NCBI GenBank assembly: GCA_025922915.1
Contig: JAICGY010000002.1
Span: forward strand, 1 to 33,290
DNA: 33,290 nucleotides
Direction: 5' to 3'
Origin: Candidatus Methylomirabilota bacterium
GTDB taxonomy: Bacteria; Methylomirabilota; Methylomirabilia; Rokubacteriales; CSP1-6
Numbering within the stretch: the first letter of the stretch is position 1; the number at the start of each line of letters is the position of its first letter. The notes beneath the pieces are model-generated. The model was not told where the DNA came from, made no database searches, and saw only the letters and a list, made by a program, of their open reading frames with translations. Shown here piece after piece: positions 14,620-22,052 of this stretch. A program made the position numbers and the translations under genes.

Positions 14620-15339
14620 CTACTTCTTCTTGGCCAGATCGATGGTGACGGTAGCGGTCTCCTTGGCCTTGACGGTGACGGGCGTCTCCACCTCCTCGGT
14701 GTGCTCCTGCCAGGCCACCAGCGTGTACGCTCCCGGCGGCACGTCCTTGATGGTGAACGAGCCATCCTTCCCGGTGACGGCATAGTAGGGGTTGTCGGCC
14801 ACGTAGACCCAGGCCAGCATCCAGCCGTGGGCGTCGCACTCGACGCGCATGATGCCGGTCTTCTTGATCGGCTTCTTGATGGTCTGGCCCTGGATGGGCA
14901 GGGCGACGTTGAAGGCCGTCAGCTTGCCGAAGAAGCCGTGAGTGTTGTGGAGCACGGGATCCGAGTTGTGGATGGCCACGTCGCCCATCCGGATCACCTG
15001 GACGTGGGGCAGGAACCGGCAGTCCTTGTTGTCGATCACCGGGGGCTGGGCCGGTTTCTCCCAGGCCTTCCCCCTCTCCACGCCCTTGAGATACACGAAG
15101 CTGCCTTCCACCGCCTTGTCCGGGCCCAGCAGGATGCGCGCCTGCTCGCGAATGCCACCGCACACCTCCTTGTCCTTGGTGGGGATGATCTTCCGGGGCG
15201 ACGGGACCGCTCCGGTGAACGTCACCGTGCCCTTGATGGTCCCCCCATCGGTGACCGAGATCGCCTGATAGCTCGCGGCCGGCCCGCTCGACAGCAGCAG
15301 GCCGGTCAGCAGGGTGACGGGTCCGATGAGCCGACGCAT
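14620..15339 (-). CDS. Exported cupredoxin-like protein with C-terminal carboxypeptidase-regulatory-like domain
   Basis: A 239-aa exported protein (signal peptide to about residue 23, GPAASYQ). Residues 30-180 resemble a plastocyanin/cupredoxin sandwich. HNTHGFFG (H131/H134) and CDAHGWM (C168, H171, M174) supply the His-Cys-His-Met set expected for a type-1 copper centre. Residues 183-236 (GKDGSFTIKDVPPGAYTLVAW) form a carboxypeptidase-regulatory-like beta-sandwich. It may carry electrons or copper between the periplasmic sulfur proteins and the oxidase. ATG 15339 follows AAAAGGAG; the track's 15621 start overruns the anti-sigma gene. Copper binding is inferred from ligand spacing; C60 and C107 may form a disulfide. 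Confidence 0.78.
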   Translation of the reverse strand: MRRLIGPVTLLTGLLLSSGPAASYQAISVTDGGTIKGTVTFTGAVPSPRKIIPTKDKEVCGGIREQARILLGPDKAVEGSFVYLKGVERGKAWEKPAQPPVIDNKDCRFLPHVQVIRMGDVAIHNSDPVLHNTHGFFGKLTAFNVALPIQGQTIKKPIKKTGIMRVECDAHGWMLAWVYVADNPYYAVTGKDGSFTIKDVPPGAYTLVAWQEHTEEVETPVTVKAKETATVTIDLAKKK

Positions 15340-15382
15340 GAAGCGGTCTCCTTTTCGACCCGGCCGCCGGCGGCCGGGCACG

Positions 15383-16213
15383 TCAGAGCTGGTCGTGAGC
15401 GCGCGAGCCGGGCGGCAGATCGATGCGGTCCTCGCGCGAATGGCAGACGAGGCACGAGCGGCCGCCGATCTCGGACACCAGCGAGTAGGCGATGCCGTGG
15501 GAGGCCCAGACGATGACGTCGTAGCCCTGGTGCGTGACCATCTTGAACTTCGGAGCGGCGTCGATGCCGAGGTCCCGGTATTTCTCGAACGGGATGACGA
15601 AGAGGGAGATGTCCCGTCCATCCATCTTGAAATGGAGAGCGGCGACCTCCAGGTCGCCCAGGTTGGCGATTCGCCCGCCGACCAGGTTGAGGTCGTCCCG
15701 CGTGAGCGTGGGCAGGTTGACGTTGAAGTTGAGCCGGGCCTTGAACCATTCCTCGGCGGCCCGGGGCGTGACCTCGCTGATGTCGAGGGGGAGGGTGCCG
15801 AGGGCCAGCTTGCGGTGCTGCTCGACGGAGGCGGCGGCCAGGTGCACGAGCGGCGATCGGTCCAGCCGCCAGAGCTGCACGCCGTCGGACGTCAGCCCGG
15901 TCTGGACCCCGAACCCGGCCAGGAGGCCGGCGACGAACAGCGCGCCGCCGGCCACGAGGTGCCGTCCCCACCGCCAGGCCGGCGCCACCGGCACGGTGTC
16001 GAGCATCTGGAGGACCCGAGCCCGCAGCCGCTCGGGCACCGGGTCCGGCCGGAGGGGGGCGATGTACTCGTCGGCGAAGCTCCGCTCCAGGTCCACCAGC
16101 CTCTGGCAGCCCCAGCAGCCGGCGAAGTGGTCCTCCAGGAGCGCGCGCTCCTCGTCCGGAAGCTCGCCGTCCAGATACTCGAAGAGACGGGCGCGCGCCT
16201 GCTTACAGAGCAT
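15383..16213 (-). CDS. Membrane anti-sigma factor with N-terminal zinc finger and C-terminal CxxCH motif
   Basis: A 276-aa anti-sigma factor. Residues 1-40 form the cytoplasmic zinc-binding anti-sigma domain (C3, H29, C33, C36; HFAGCWGC is the H-x3-C-x2-C core), which sequesters the sigma. One membrane helix spans about 85-104. Residues 107-276 should be periplasmic, with a beta-rich sensor ending in YDVIVWASHGIAYSLVSEIG followed by SCLVCHS. C254-LVC-H258 is a textbook heme-c attachment motif on the side where heme is attached. The gene overlaps the sigma gene by 11 nt. I infer a redox, heme or ligand sensor that releases the sigma. The CxxCH might instead be a redox thiol pair. Confidence 0.85.
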   Translation of the reverse strand: MLCKQARARLFEYLDGELPDEERALLEDHFAGCWGCQRLVDLERSFADEYIAPLRPDPVPERLRARVLQMLDTVPVAPAWRWGRHLVAGGALFVAGLLAGFGVQTGLTSDGVQLWRLDRSPLVHLAAASVEQHRKLALGTLPLDISEVTPRAAEEWFKARLNFNVNLPTLTRDDLNLVGGRIANLGDLEVAALHFKMDGRDISLFVIPFEKYRDLGIDAAPKFKMVTHQGYDVIVWASHGIAYSLVSEIGGRSCLVCHSREDRIDLPPGSRAHDQL

Positions 16214-16775
16214 GGCCGTTCCGGGCGCGCGCCGAGATCGCCGGGGCCGCCTCCTGGAGCGCGAGCCGGACGAGATTGCGGCCCCGGAAGAGGCGTGACA
16301 TGACCGTGCCCACCGGTGCGCCGACGACGGTCGCGATCTGCTGGTACGACAGTCCCTCGATCTCGCGCAGCTCGACGACCTCCCGGAGGACGACGGGCAG
16401 GCGCCGGATGGCGTCCCGCACCTCCTGCAGGGCCGCCCGCCGCAGCAGGATCTCCTCCGGGTTCAGCGGGACCGGGTAGAGCAGCACGTCCCGGACCGCA
16501 TCCGCAGCGACCCCCTCCTGGGAATCACGGTCCTCGAGCGGGCGCGCCCGGCGGCGGCGCATACGGTCGATCTCGGCGTTCTTCATGATCGTCAGCATCC
16601 AGACCTTGAAGCTCAGCTGAGGCTTGTAGGAGGAGAAGGCTTGCAGGGCCTTGAGGAGCGATTCCTGAAGGAGATCCTCGGCTTCCGCGTCGTTCCGGCT
16701 CAGCAGCCGGGCGTACCCGTAGAGCGTGGGCAGATGGCTCAGAGCGAGGTCCTGGAACGCCGATTCGTGCTCCAT
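16203..16775 (-). CDS. ECF RNA polymerase sigma factor
   Basis: A 190-aa sigma-70 family protein of extracytoplasmic-function type. Region 2 contains DAEAEDLLQESLLKALQAF and WMLTIMKNAEIDRMRRRRA (residues 30-79). Region 4 is LPVVLREVVELREIEGLSY followed by the helix-turn-helix PVGTVMSRLFRGR (residues 125-170). No region 1 or 3 is present, and length is typical. It is first in the 14-gene operon and overlaps its anti-sigma gene, the standard cognate-pair arrangement. A GGAAT-N16-CGTA element lies just upstream and may be its own promoter. It most likely controls expression of the downstream sulfur/oxidase genes. Confidence 0.93.
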   Translation of the reverse strand: MEHESAFQDLALSHLPTLYGYARLLSRNDAEAEDLLQESLLKALQAFSSYKPQLSFKVWMLTIMKNAEIDRMRRRRARPLEDRDSQEGVAADAVRDVLLYPVPLNPEEILLRRAALQEVRDAIRRLPVVLREVVELREIEGLSYQQIATVVGAPVGTVMSRLFRGRNLVRLALQEAAPAISARARNGHAL

Positions 16776-16811
16776 CAGGTGCCCCGGTGCAAGGCCTCCG
16801 TATGAGAGTAG

Positions 16812-16836
16812 TACGTATCGGCGGGCAGCTTATTCC
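16812..16836 (-). promoter_or_regulatory. Candidate ECF-type promoter, possibly autoregulatory
   Basis: On the minus strand GGAAT (16832-16836) is followed after exactly 16 nt by CGTA (16812-16815), close to the general ECF promoter pattern GGAA(C/T)-N16-CGT. The -10 lies about 37 nt upstream of the sigma ATG. An imperfect inverted repeat (GGGCAGC-N8-GCGGCCC, 16823-16844) covers the -35. Only one copy is apparent, so this rests on spacing and position. Confidence 0.45.
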
Positions 16837-16866
16837 AGCGGCCCGAGGCTGCGTGGCGGCGGCGAC

Positions 16867-17553
16867 TCAGCGGGGCGCGCGCCCTCCCCCGGGCTGGAGG
16901 GAGGCGAGCGTCGCCAGGAGCACCGGGAGGGGCAGGGCGGCCAGGGACGGGAGGTGGAGGTCGGCGGCCGTGAAATCGAGCGCCGCGGTGACCCCGTTGG
17001 GCACGGCGACGCAGGGAAGGCCGGCGGCCTTGGCAGCGCGGATGCCGTTCGGGGAGTCCTCGAAGGCCACGGCCTCCGTCGCCGCCACGCCGGCGGCGTC
17101 GAGGGCGGCCCGGTACAGGGCGGGGTCGGGCTTCACGCGGGCGACGTCGTCGGAGGTGCGGACGACGTCGAAGTGGGCGAGCAGGCCCAGCCGCTCGAGG
17201 TGGCCGCAGACCCAGGCGCGATCCGACGACGAGGCAACGGCCAGCCCGAGGCCCAGGCGCCGGGCCGTGTCCACGTAGTCCCGGACGCCGGGAAGCGCCT
17301 CCTGCCGGGCGATCAGCTCGGCCACCCTCGCCGCGCGGCGGGCCCGCACGGCGGCGGCGTCGATGGGCCGCTCCAGCAGCGTCTCGAGGTGACGACACGG
17401 ATCGAACGTGTCGTCGGTGCCGATGTTCGCGGCCCACAGGCCGGGGTCGAGCGTGCAGCCGTGCTCCGCGTAGATCTCGCACCAGGCCTCGAAGGCGGGC
17501 GCCTCCGTGTCGAGGATCAGGCCGTCGAAGTCGAAGACGAGGAGCCGCGTCAC
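16867..17553 (-). CDS. HAD-superfamily phosphatase (subfamily IA, beta-phosphoglucomutase-like)
   Basis: A 228-aa haloacid-dehalogenase-type hydrolase, probably a small-molecule phosphatase. Motif I is FDFDGLILDTE with nucleophile D8 and acid D10; motif II is AVASSSDR; motif III/IV is KPDPALY and AFEDSPNGIRAAKAAG. The helical cap between motifs I and II is typical of phosphoglycolate phosphatase/beta-phosphoglucomutase relatives. The GTG start at 17553 forms a GTGA overlap with the stop of the enolase-superfamily gene; the track's 18525 start is an overrun. It is the last gene of the catabolic operon. Substrate is unknown; a clean-up role for a phosphorylated sugar-acid or 2-phosphoglycolate-like compound is possible. 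Confidence 0.85.
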   Translation of the reverse strand: MTRLLVFDFDGLILDTEAPAFEAWCEIYAEHGCTLDPGLWAANIGTDDTFDPCRHLETLLERPIDAAAVRARRAARVAELIARQEALPGVRDYVDTARRLGLGLAVASSSDRAWVCGHLERLGLLAHFDVVRTSDDVARVKPDPALYRAALDAAGVAATEAVAFEDSPNGIRAAKAAGLPCVAVPNGVTAALDFTAADLHLPSLAALPLPVLLATLASLQPGGGRAPR

Positions 17554-18668
17554 GTGAGGTCGAGCGGCCGGGCCCCCTCGCGCTGGTAGGCGTGGCGCGC
17601 CAGCACGCCCGGATCGGGATCCGCCCCGAGCCCGGGCCCCGCCGGCGGCGCGACGTGGCCGTCGAGGCAGACGATCGGCTGCTGGAGGAGCGGCGGGTCG
17701 AGCCGCCCGGGCGGGAACTCGATCCACGGCACGCCGGGGGTGGCCGCGACCACGTGCAGCGTCGCGGCGAGCCCAGGACCGAAGTAGAACGAGTGCGGGA
17801 CGAGGGTCACGTTCGCGGCCGCCGCCACCGCTGCCGCCCGCCGCATCTCGATCAGCCCGCCCACCTTCGTGATGCTCGGCTGCACGATGTCGGCGGCACC
17901 GGCCTCGACGATCTGCCGGAAGGCGACCGCCGTCGCCTCGTTCTCGCCGCACGCGATCGGCACGCGGACGGCCGCCCGCACGCGGGCGAGGCCCGCGTAG
18001 TCCTCGGGAGGCCACACCGGCTCCTCGAGCCACGCCAGATCGTACTTCTCCAGGCGCCGGCCGATCCGGATCGCCGCCTCGACGCTCCAGGGACAGTTGG
18101 TGTCCAGCATCAGGGCGACGTCGTCGCCCACCGCCTCCCGCGCGACGGCGACCGATTCCACGTCCGTCTGGTGGAGCTTGATCCCACGGAAGCCCGCGCT
18201 CGCCATGGCGGTCGCCGCCCGCCCGACCTCCGACGGCGTCGCGTACCGCAGGAGGCTGGCGTAGGCCGGCACGCGCACGCTGCCGTTCCCGCCCAGCAGC
18301 GCCCACACGGGCGCGCCCCGCGCCTTGCCGGCCAGGTCCCACAGGGCGAGCTCGACGCCGCTCACCGCCATCATGGCGAGGCCGCGGCGGCCCCAGATCA
18401 TGAGCAGCCGCTCCATCCGGTCGAGCAGCGGCTCGATGGCGGTCGGGTCCTGCCCCACGAGGACGGGAGCGAGGGCGTCGTCGACGACGTTGGCCACGGC
18501 CAGGGTCGCGCCGTACGCGAAGCACTCGCCCCAGCCGACGAGCCCCTCGTCGGTCGTCACCCGGACCAGGAGCTGGCGGGCGAGCCCGGCGGCCCAGGCC
18601 GAGGCGACGGGCGCGGATTCCCGCATCGGGACGGCGAGCGGGACGGCGCGGACGTCGGCGATCTTCAT
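17550..18668 (-). CDS. Enolase-superfamily enzyme, mandelate racemase/muconate lactonizing type
   Basis: A 372-aa (beta/alpha)7-beta enzyme that abstracts a proton alpha to a carboxylate, typically to dehydrate a sugar acid or epimerise/lactonise. The lid domain is residues 1-125. Catalytic KxH is at K164-L-H166 (GIKLHQ). Metal ligands are D189 (LDTN), E215/E216 (LEEPVW) and E242 (CGENE). D260 and H292 (PHSFYF) lie where the mandelate-racemase-group His-Asp dyad is found. The usual second Lys of KxK is His here, which points to a less common subgroup. It starts 1 nt after the UbiD stop and overlaps the HAD gene by 4 nt. Specific substrate is not readable. Confidence 0.88.
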   Translation of the reverse strand: MKIADVRAVPLAVPMRESAPVASAWAAGLARQLLVRVTTDEGLVGWGECFAYGATLAVANVVDDALAPVLVGQDPTAIEPLLDRMERLLMIWGRRGLAMMAVSGVELALWDLAGKARGAPVWALLGGNGSVRVPAYASLLRYATPSEVGRAATAMASAGFRGIKLHQTDVESVAVAREAVGDDVALMLDTNCPWSVEAAIRIGRRLEKYDLAWLEEPVWPPEDYAGLARVRAAVRVPIACGENEATAVAFRQIVEAGAADIVQPSITKVGGLIEMRRAAAVAAAANVTLVPHSFYFGPGLAATLHVVAATPGVPWIEFPPGRLDPPLLQQPIVCLDGHVAPPAGPGLGADPDPGVLARHAYQREGARPLDLT

Positions 18669-18669
18669 C

Positions 18670-20160
18670 TCAGAGGTCCCCCAGCCCGTACTCGTCCCAC
18701 CGGGCGCGCACGCGCGCCTCGTCCTCCGGCGCCGGGCGGACGGTGGGCGGGAACGGCTGGCCGTCCCACTCCGCCCGCCGCTCGAAGGTCCAGTTGCGGG
18801 TGGCGTCGATCAGCACCCGGTTCCAGAGCCCGGTGCCCAGCCGCGTGGTGTCCCGGTCGTGCAGCGGCGTGGAGGGATCGATGGGCGAGCCGAAGATGCC
18901 CGGGAACACGACCAGCCCCCCGGCGCCGGCGTTGACGCGGTGGGCGATCGCCCAGTCGATCTGCTCGTAGGACGAGATGTCGATGTCGTCGTCGACGACG
19001 ATCACGTGCTTGTAGCGGTACTGGGCGGCGCTCGAGCCCCACAGCGCGGCCGCGATCTGCTTGGCCTGGCCCTGGTACGCCTTGCGGATCTGCACGCAGA
19101 TGTTCACCCCGTTGGTGATCGGATGGATGTAGACGTCGCGGACCCCCGGGATGCCGGCGGCGGTGAGGATGTTCCAGGCGATCGCCGCCCGCTGGACCGA
19201 CGACATGACGCTGTTCTCGCTGTAGGAGCCGGGGAGCGTGCCTTCCAGGCAGCCCTGGAAGATGGGGTCACGCCGGTGCGTGATGGCGGTGATCTGCATC
19301 GTGGGCCGGGGCGTCGGCACGTCGGAGACGTAGCCCGTGAACTCGCCGAACGGGCCCTCCGTCTCGTACGTCGCGGGGTCGTCGGAGATGACCCCCTCGA
19401 TGACGATCTCGGCGGCGGCCGGGACCTCGAGGTCCACCGTCTCGCAGCGCACCAGCTCGGCGGGCTCGCCCCGGTAGGCGCCCATGACGTCCCACTCGCA
19501 GACGCCGGCCGGGATCGGCGAGCCGGCGAGGAAGGGCATGATCGGGTCCCACCCGATCACGCAGGCGACCGGCATGGGCTCGCCCCGCTGCGCGTATTTC
19601 AGGAAGTGCGCGCCCCAGTGCTGGCCGCCCTTGATGAGCAGGAAGGGCGTCGTGTCCTTGCGCCCGATCATGCCCCGGTAGATGCCGACGTTCATCACCC
19701 GCGTGTCGGGATCCCGCGTGACGACGCCCGAGAAGGTGTGGATGTAGCGTCCGCCCTCCCGGAAGTTCCAGCGCGGCACGGGGAACTGCGTCTGGTCGAT
19801 GGCGGCACCGGTGACGACGACCTCCTTGACGGGTCCCGTCGGCACGATCCGCGGGGCGATCGTCTCGCGGTTCTTGCGCATCACGTGCTGCACCAGCTCG
19901 GGGTTCGCGACGTCCCGGGGGAAGCCGAGCGCCATGGCCAGGAGGCGCCGGTCGCCCAGCACCCCCGTGACGAGCTTCGTGCACCGCCCGGTCCGGTAGC
20001 CCTTGATGCGCTCGAAGAGGAGCGCCGGCCCCTTCTTCTCCAGCGTCCGGCGGGCGATGGCGCCCAGCTCGCGGTCCCAGTCCACCTCGGCGGTGACGCG
20101 GCGGAGCTCGCCTTCCTTCTCCAGCCGCGCGAGCCACTCGCGCAGATCCACGAATCCCAT
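18670..20160 (-). CDS. UbiD-family prenylated-FMN-dependent decarboxylase
   Basis: A 496-aa member of the UbiD family, which reversibly (de)carboxylates aromatic or alpha,beta-unsaturated acids using prenylated FMN. The catalytic E-R-E set is visible: Arg in NVGIYRGMI and two Glu in TEGPFGEFTGY. IHPITNGVNICVQIRKAYQGQAK and VVDDDIDI are further family landmarks. Length fits. ATG 20160 is preceded by AAGGAG; the track's 22026 start (1118 aa) is an overrun through the TRAP permease. It needs prFMN from a UbiX-type prenyltransferase, which is not in the window. It sits 26 nt after the transporter gene and next to a molybdenum hydroxylase, fitting hydroxylation plus decarboxylation of an organic acid. 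Confidence 0.93.
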   Translation of the reverse strand: MGFVDLREWLARLEKEGELRRVTAEVDWDRELGAIARRTLEKKGPALLFERIKGYRTGRCTKLVTGVLGDRRLLAMALGFPRDVANPELVQHVMRKNRETIAPRIVPTGPVKEVVVTGAAIDQTQFPVPRWNFREGGRYIHTFSGVVTRDPDTRVMNVGIYRGMIGRKDTTPFLLIKGGQHWGAHFLKYAQRGEPMPVACVIGWDPIMPFLAGSPIPAGVCEWDVMGAYRGEPAELVRCETVDLEVPAAAEIVIEGVISDDPATYETEGPFGEFTGYVSDVPTPRPTMQITAITHRRDPIFQGCLEGTLPGSYSENSVMSSVQRAAIAWNILTAAGIPGVRDVYIHPITNGVNICVQIRKAYQGQAKQIAAALWGSSAAQYRYKHVIVVDDDIDISSYEQIDWAIAHRVNAGAGGLVVFPGIFGSPIDPSTPLHDRDTTRLGTGLWNRVLIDATRNWTFERRAEWDGQPFPPTVRPAPEDEARVRARWDEYGLGDL

Positions 20161-20186
20161 GGGTGACGTCTCCTTGGTCCCCGCGC

Positions 20187-22052
20187 TCACGGGGGCGACA
20201 CGACGGGCGGGGCCGTCACGGCGACCCGTCCGCGCTGGGCGAGCCAGACGGCCACGAAGGCGGCGGCGCCGACCACGTCGGCCACCACGCCGGGGAAGAT
20301 GAGCAGGCAGGCCCCGAGCAGCAGCAGCCCGCGCTCCCACGGCCGCACCGGCGCGCGCAGGTAGCCGATCAGCCCGGCGCCGAGCATGAGGATGCCGAGG
20401 GTGGCGGCGACGGTCCGCGCCGTGATGTGCAGCAGGGAGTCGCTCACCAGCAGCAGCGCGGGATCGTACAGGAAGCTGTACGGGATGATGAAGCCGGACA
20501 GCGCGAGCATCATGGCCGTCCACTGCGTGCGCCACACGTCGCTGCCCGCGATGGCCGACGTCGCGTAGGTCGAGATGGCCGTCGGCGGCGTGAGGTCGGC
20601 GAGGATGCCGAAGTAGAACACGAACATGTGGGCGGCCAGCACGGGCACGCCGAGCTGGGTCAGCGCCGGCGCGGCCATGATGGACGTGATGATGTAGGTC
20701 GCCGAGGTCGGCAGCCCCGTCCCGAGGATCAGCGCCGCCACCATGGTGAGCAGGGCGGTGACGAGCAAGCTGCCCCCGGCCAGGCCGACGATGCCCGTGG
20801 CGAGCTTCAGCCCGAGCCCGCTGATCGAGACCACGCCCACCACGATGCCGACGGTGGCGGTGGCGAGGGCGACCGGCATGGCGTTCTGGGCGCCGTCCAC
20901 GAGGACGGTCAGCAGCTTGGCCGGGCCCAGCCGGGTCTGGGCCCGCACCCAGCTCGTCATGACCGCCACCACGAGCGCCCAGAATCCGGCTCGCTCGGCG
21001 GTGGAGCCCGAGGCGAGGAACCAGACGAGCACGACCGGGCCGGCCAGGAGGTGGAAGTCGCGCAACAGCACGGCGCCCAGGCGCGGCAGCGCCGCGCGGT
21101 CGAGCACGGCCAGCCCGGCCCGGGCGGCCTCGAGGTGGACCATGACGCCGACCGCCACGAAGTAGAGCACGCCGGGGATGGCGGCGGACACGGCGATGGA
21201 CCAGTACGAGACGCCCAGGGTCTCGGCCATGATGAAGGCCGCCGCCCCCATGACGGGCGGGATCAGCTGCCCGCCCATCGAGGCCGTCGCCTCGACGGCG
21301 GCCGCGAACTCGCCACGGTAGCCGGCCCGCTTCATCAGCGGGATGGTGAAGGCGCCCGTCGTCACGGCGTTGGCAATGGCGCTGCCGTTCACCGTGCCGA
21401 ACAGGCCGCTCGAGATGACGGCGACCTTGGCGGCGCCGCCCCGGGTGGAGCCGGCGACGGCCAGCGCCACGTCGGTGAAGAAGCCGAGCAGCCCCCCGTG
21501 GAGCATGACCGAGCCGAACACCACGAACAGGAAGATGAAGCTCGCCGACACCAGGGTCGGGATGCCGAAGACCCCCTCCGTCGTGAGCATCTGGAGGTCC
21601 ACGAACCGCACGGGCAGCACGCCGCCGTGGGCCAGGAAGCCCGGTAGCCAGGGCCCGGCGAACCCGTAGACGACGAAGGCGAGGGCGAGCACCACGAGCG
21701 CCCCCCCGACGTGCCGGCGCGAGGCCTCCAGCAGGAGCAGCATGAAGAGCACGCCCACGCCGACATCGACCAGGCGCGGGTCGTCGACCATCGGCATCCG
21801 GGTGACCAGGTGCTGGTTCCAGACCACGTAGTGGGCGCCGCAGGCCAGCGCGAGGAGCGCGCCGGCGCCGTCCCACCAGCGCACGCGGACGGAAGCGCCC
21901 GCCGGCGGCGTGAGGAACCCGAGCGCGGTGGCGAAGGCCACGTGCAGGGGCAGCTGGATCATCAGGTCGTACATCCCGCCGTACGCCGTCCAGAGCTGGA
22001 ACAGGCACCAGACGAGGGCGAGCCACATGCGCGGGCTGCGCAGGTCAGGCAC
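20187..22052 (-). CDS. TAXI-type TRAP transporter fused permease
   Basis: A 621-aa inner-membrane protein combining the small (DctQ-like) and large (DctM-like) TRAP subunits, as is usual for TAXI systems, with many hydrophobic helices. DctM-type markers include SGLFGTVNGSAIANAVTTGAF, EATASMGGQLIPPVMGAAAF and LILGTGLPTSATYI. It uses ion gradients to import a carboxylate-type solute delivered by the TAXI binding protein, encoded five genes earlier in the same operon (28486-29478). The GTG start at 22052 overlaps the stop of the CoxL-type gene by 8 nt. Transport partner identity follows from there being only one TAXI receptor in the window. Confidence 0.92.
   Translation of the reverse strand: MPDLRSPRMWLALVWCLFQLWTAYGGMYDLMIQLPLHVAFATALGFLTPPAGASVRVRWWDGAGALLALACGAHYVVWNQHLVTRMPMVDDPRLVDVGVGVLFMLLLLEASRRHVGGALVVLALAFVVYGFAGPWLPGFLAHGGVLPVRFVDLQMLTTEGVFGIPTLVSASFIFLFVVFGSVMLHGGLLGFFTDVALAVAGSTRGGAAKVAVISSGLFGTVNGSAIANAVTTGAFTIPLMKRAGYRGEFAAAVEATASMGGQLIPPVMGAAAFIMAETLGVSYWSIAVSAAIPGVLYFVAVGVMVHLEAARAGLAVLDRAALPRLGAVLLRDFHLLAGPVVLVWFLASGSTAERAGFWALVVAVMTSWVRAQTRLGPAKLLTVLVDGAQNAMPVALATATVGIVVGVVSISGLGLKLATGIVGLAGGSLLVTALLTMVAALILGTGLPTSATYIITSIMAAPALTQLGVPVLAAHMFVFYFGILADLTPPTAISTYATSAIAGSDVWRTQWTAMMLALSGFIIPYSFLYDPALLLVSDSLLHITARTVAATLGILMLGAGLIGYLRAPVRPWERGLLLLGACLLIFPGVVADVVGAAAFVAVWLAQRGRVAVTAPPVVSPP

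Noticed and set aside
20161-22026. N-terminal extension making a 1118-aa UbiD fusion
   Set aside because: The extension is an Arg/Gly/Ala-rich shadow of the TRAP permease; UbiD has a good Shine-Dalgarno and ATG at 20160.
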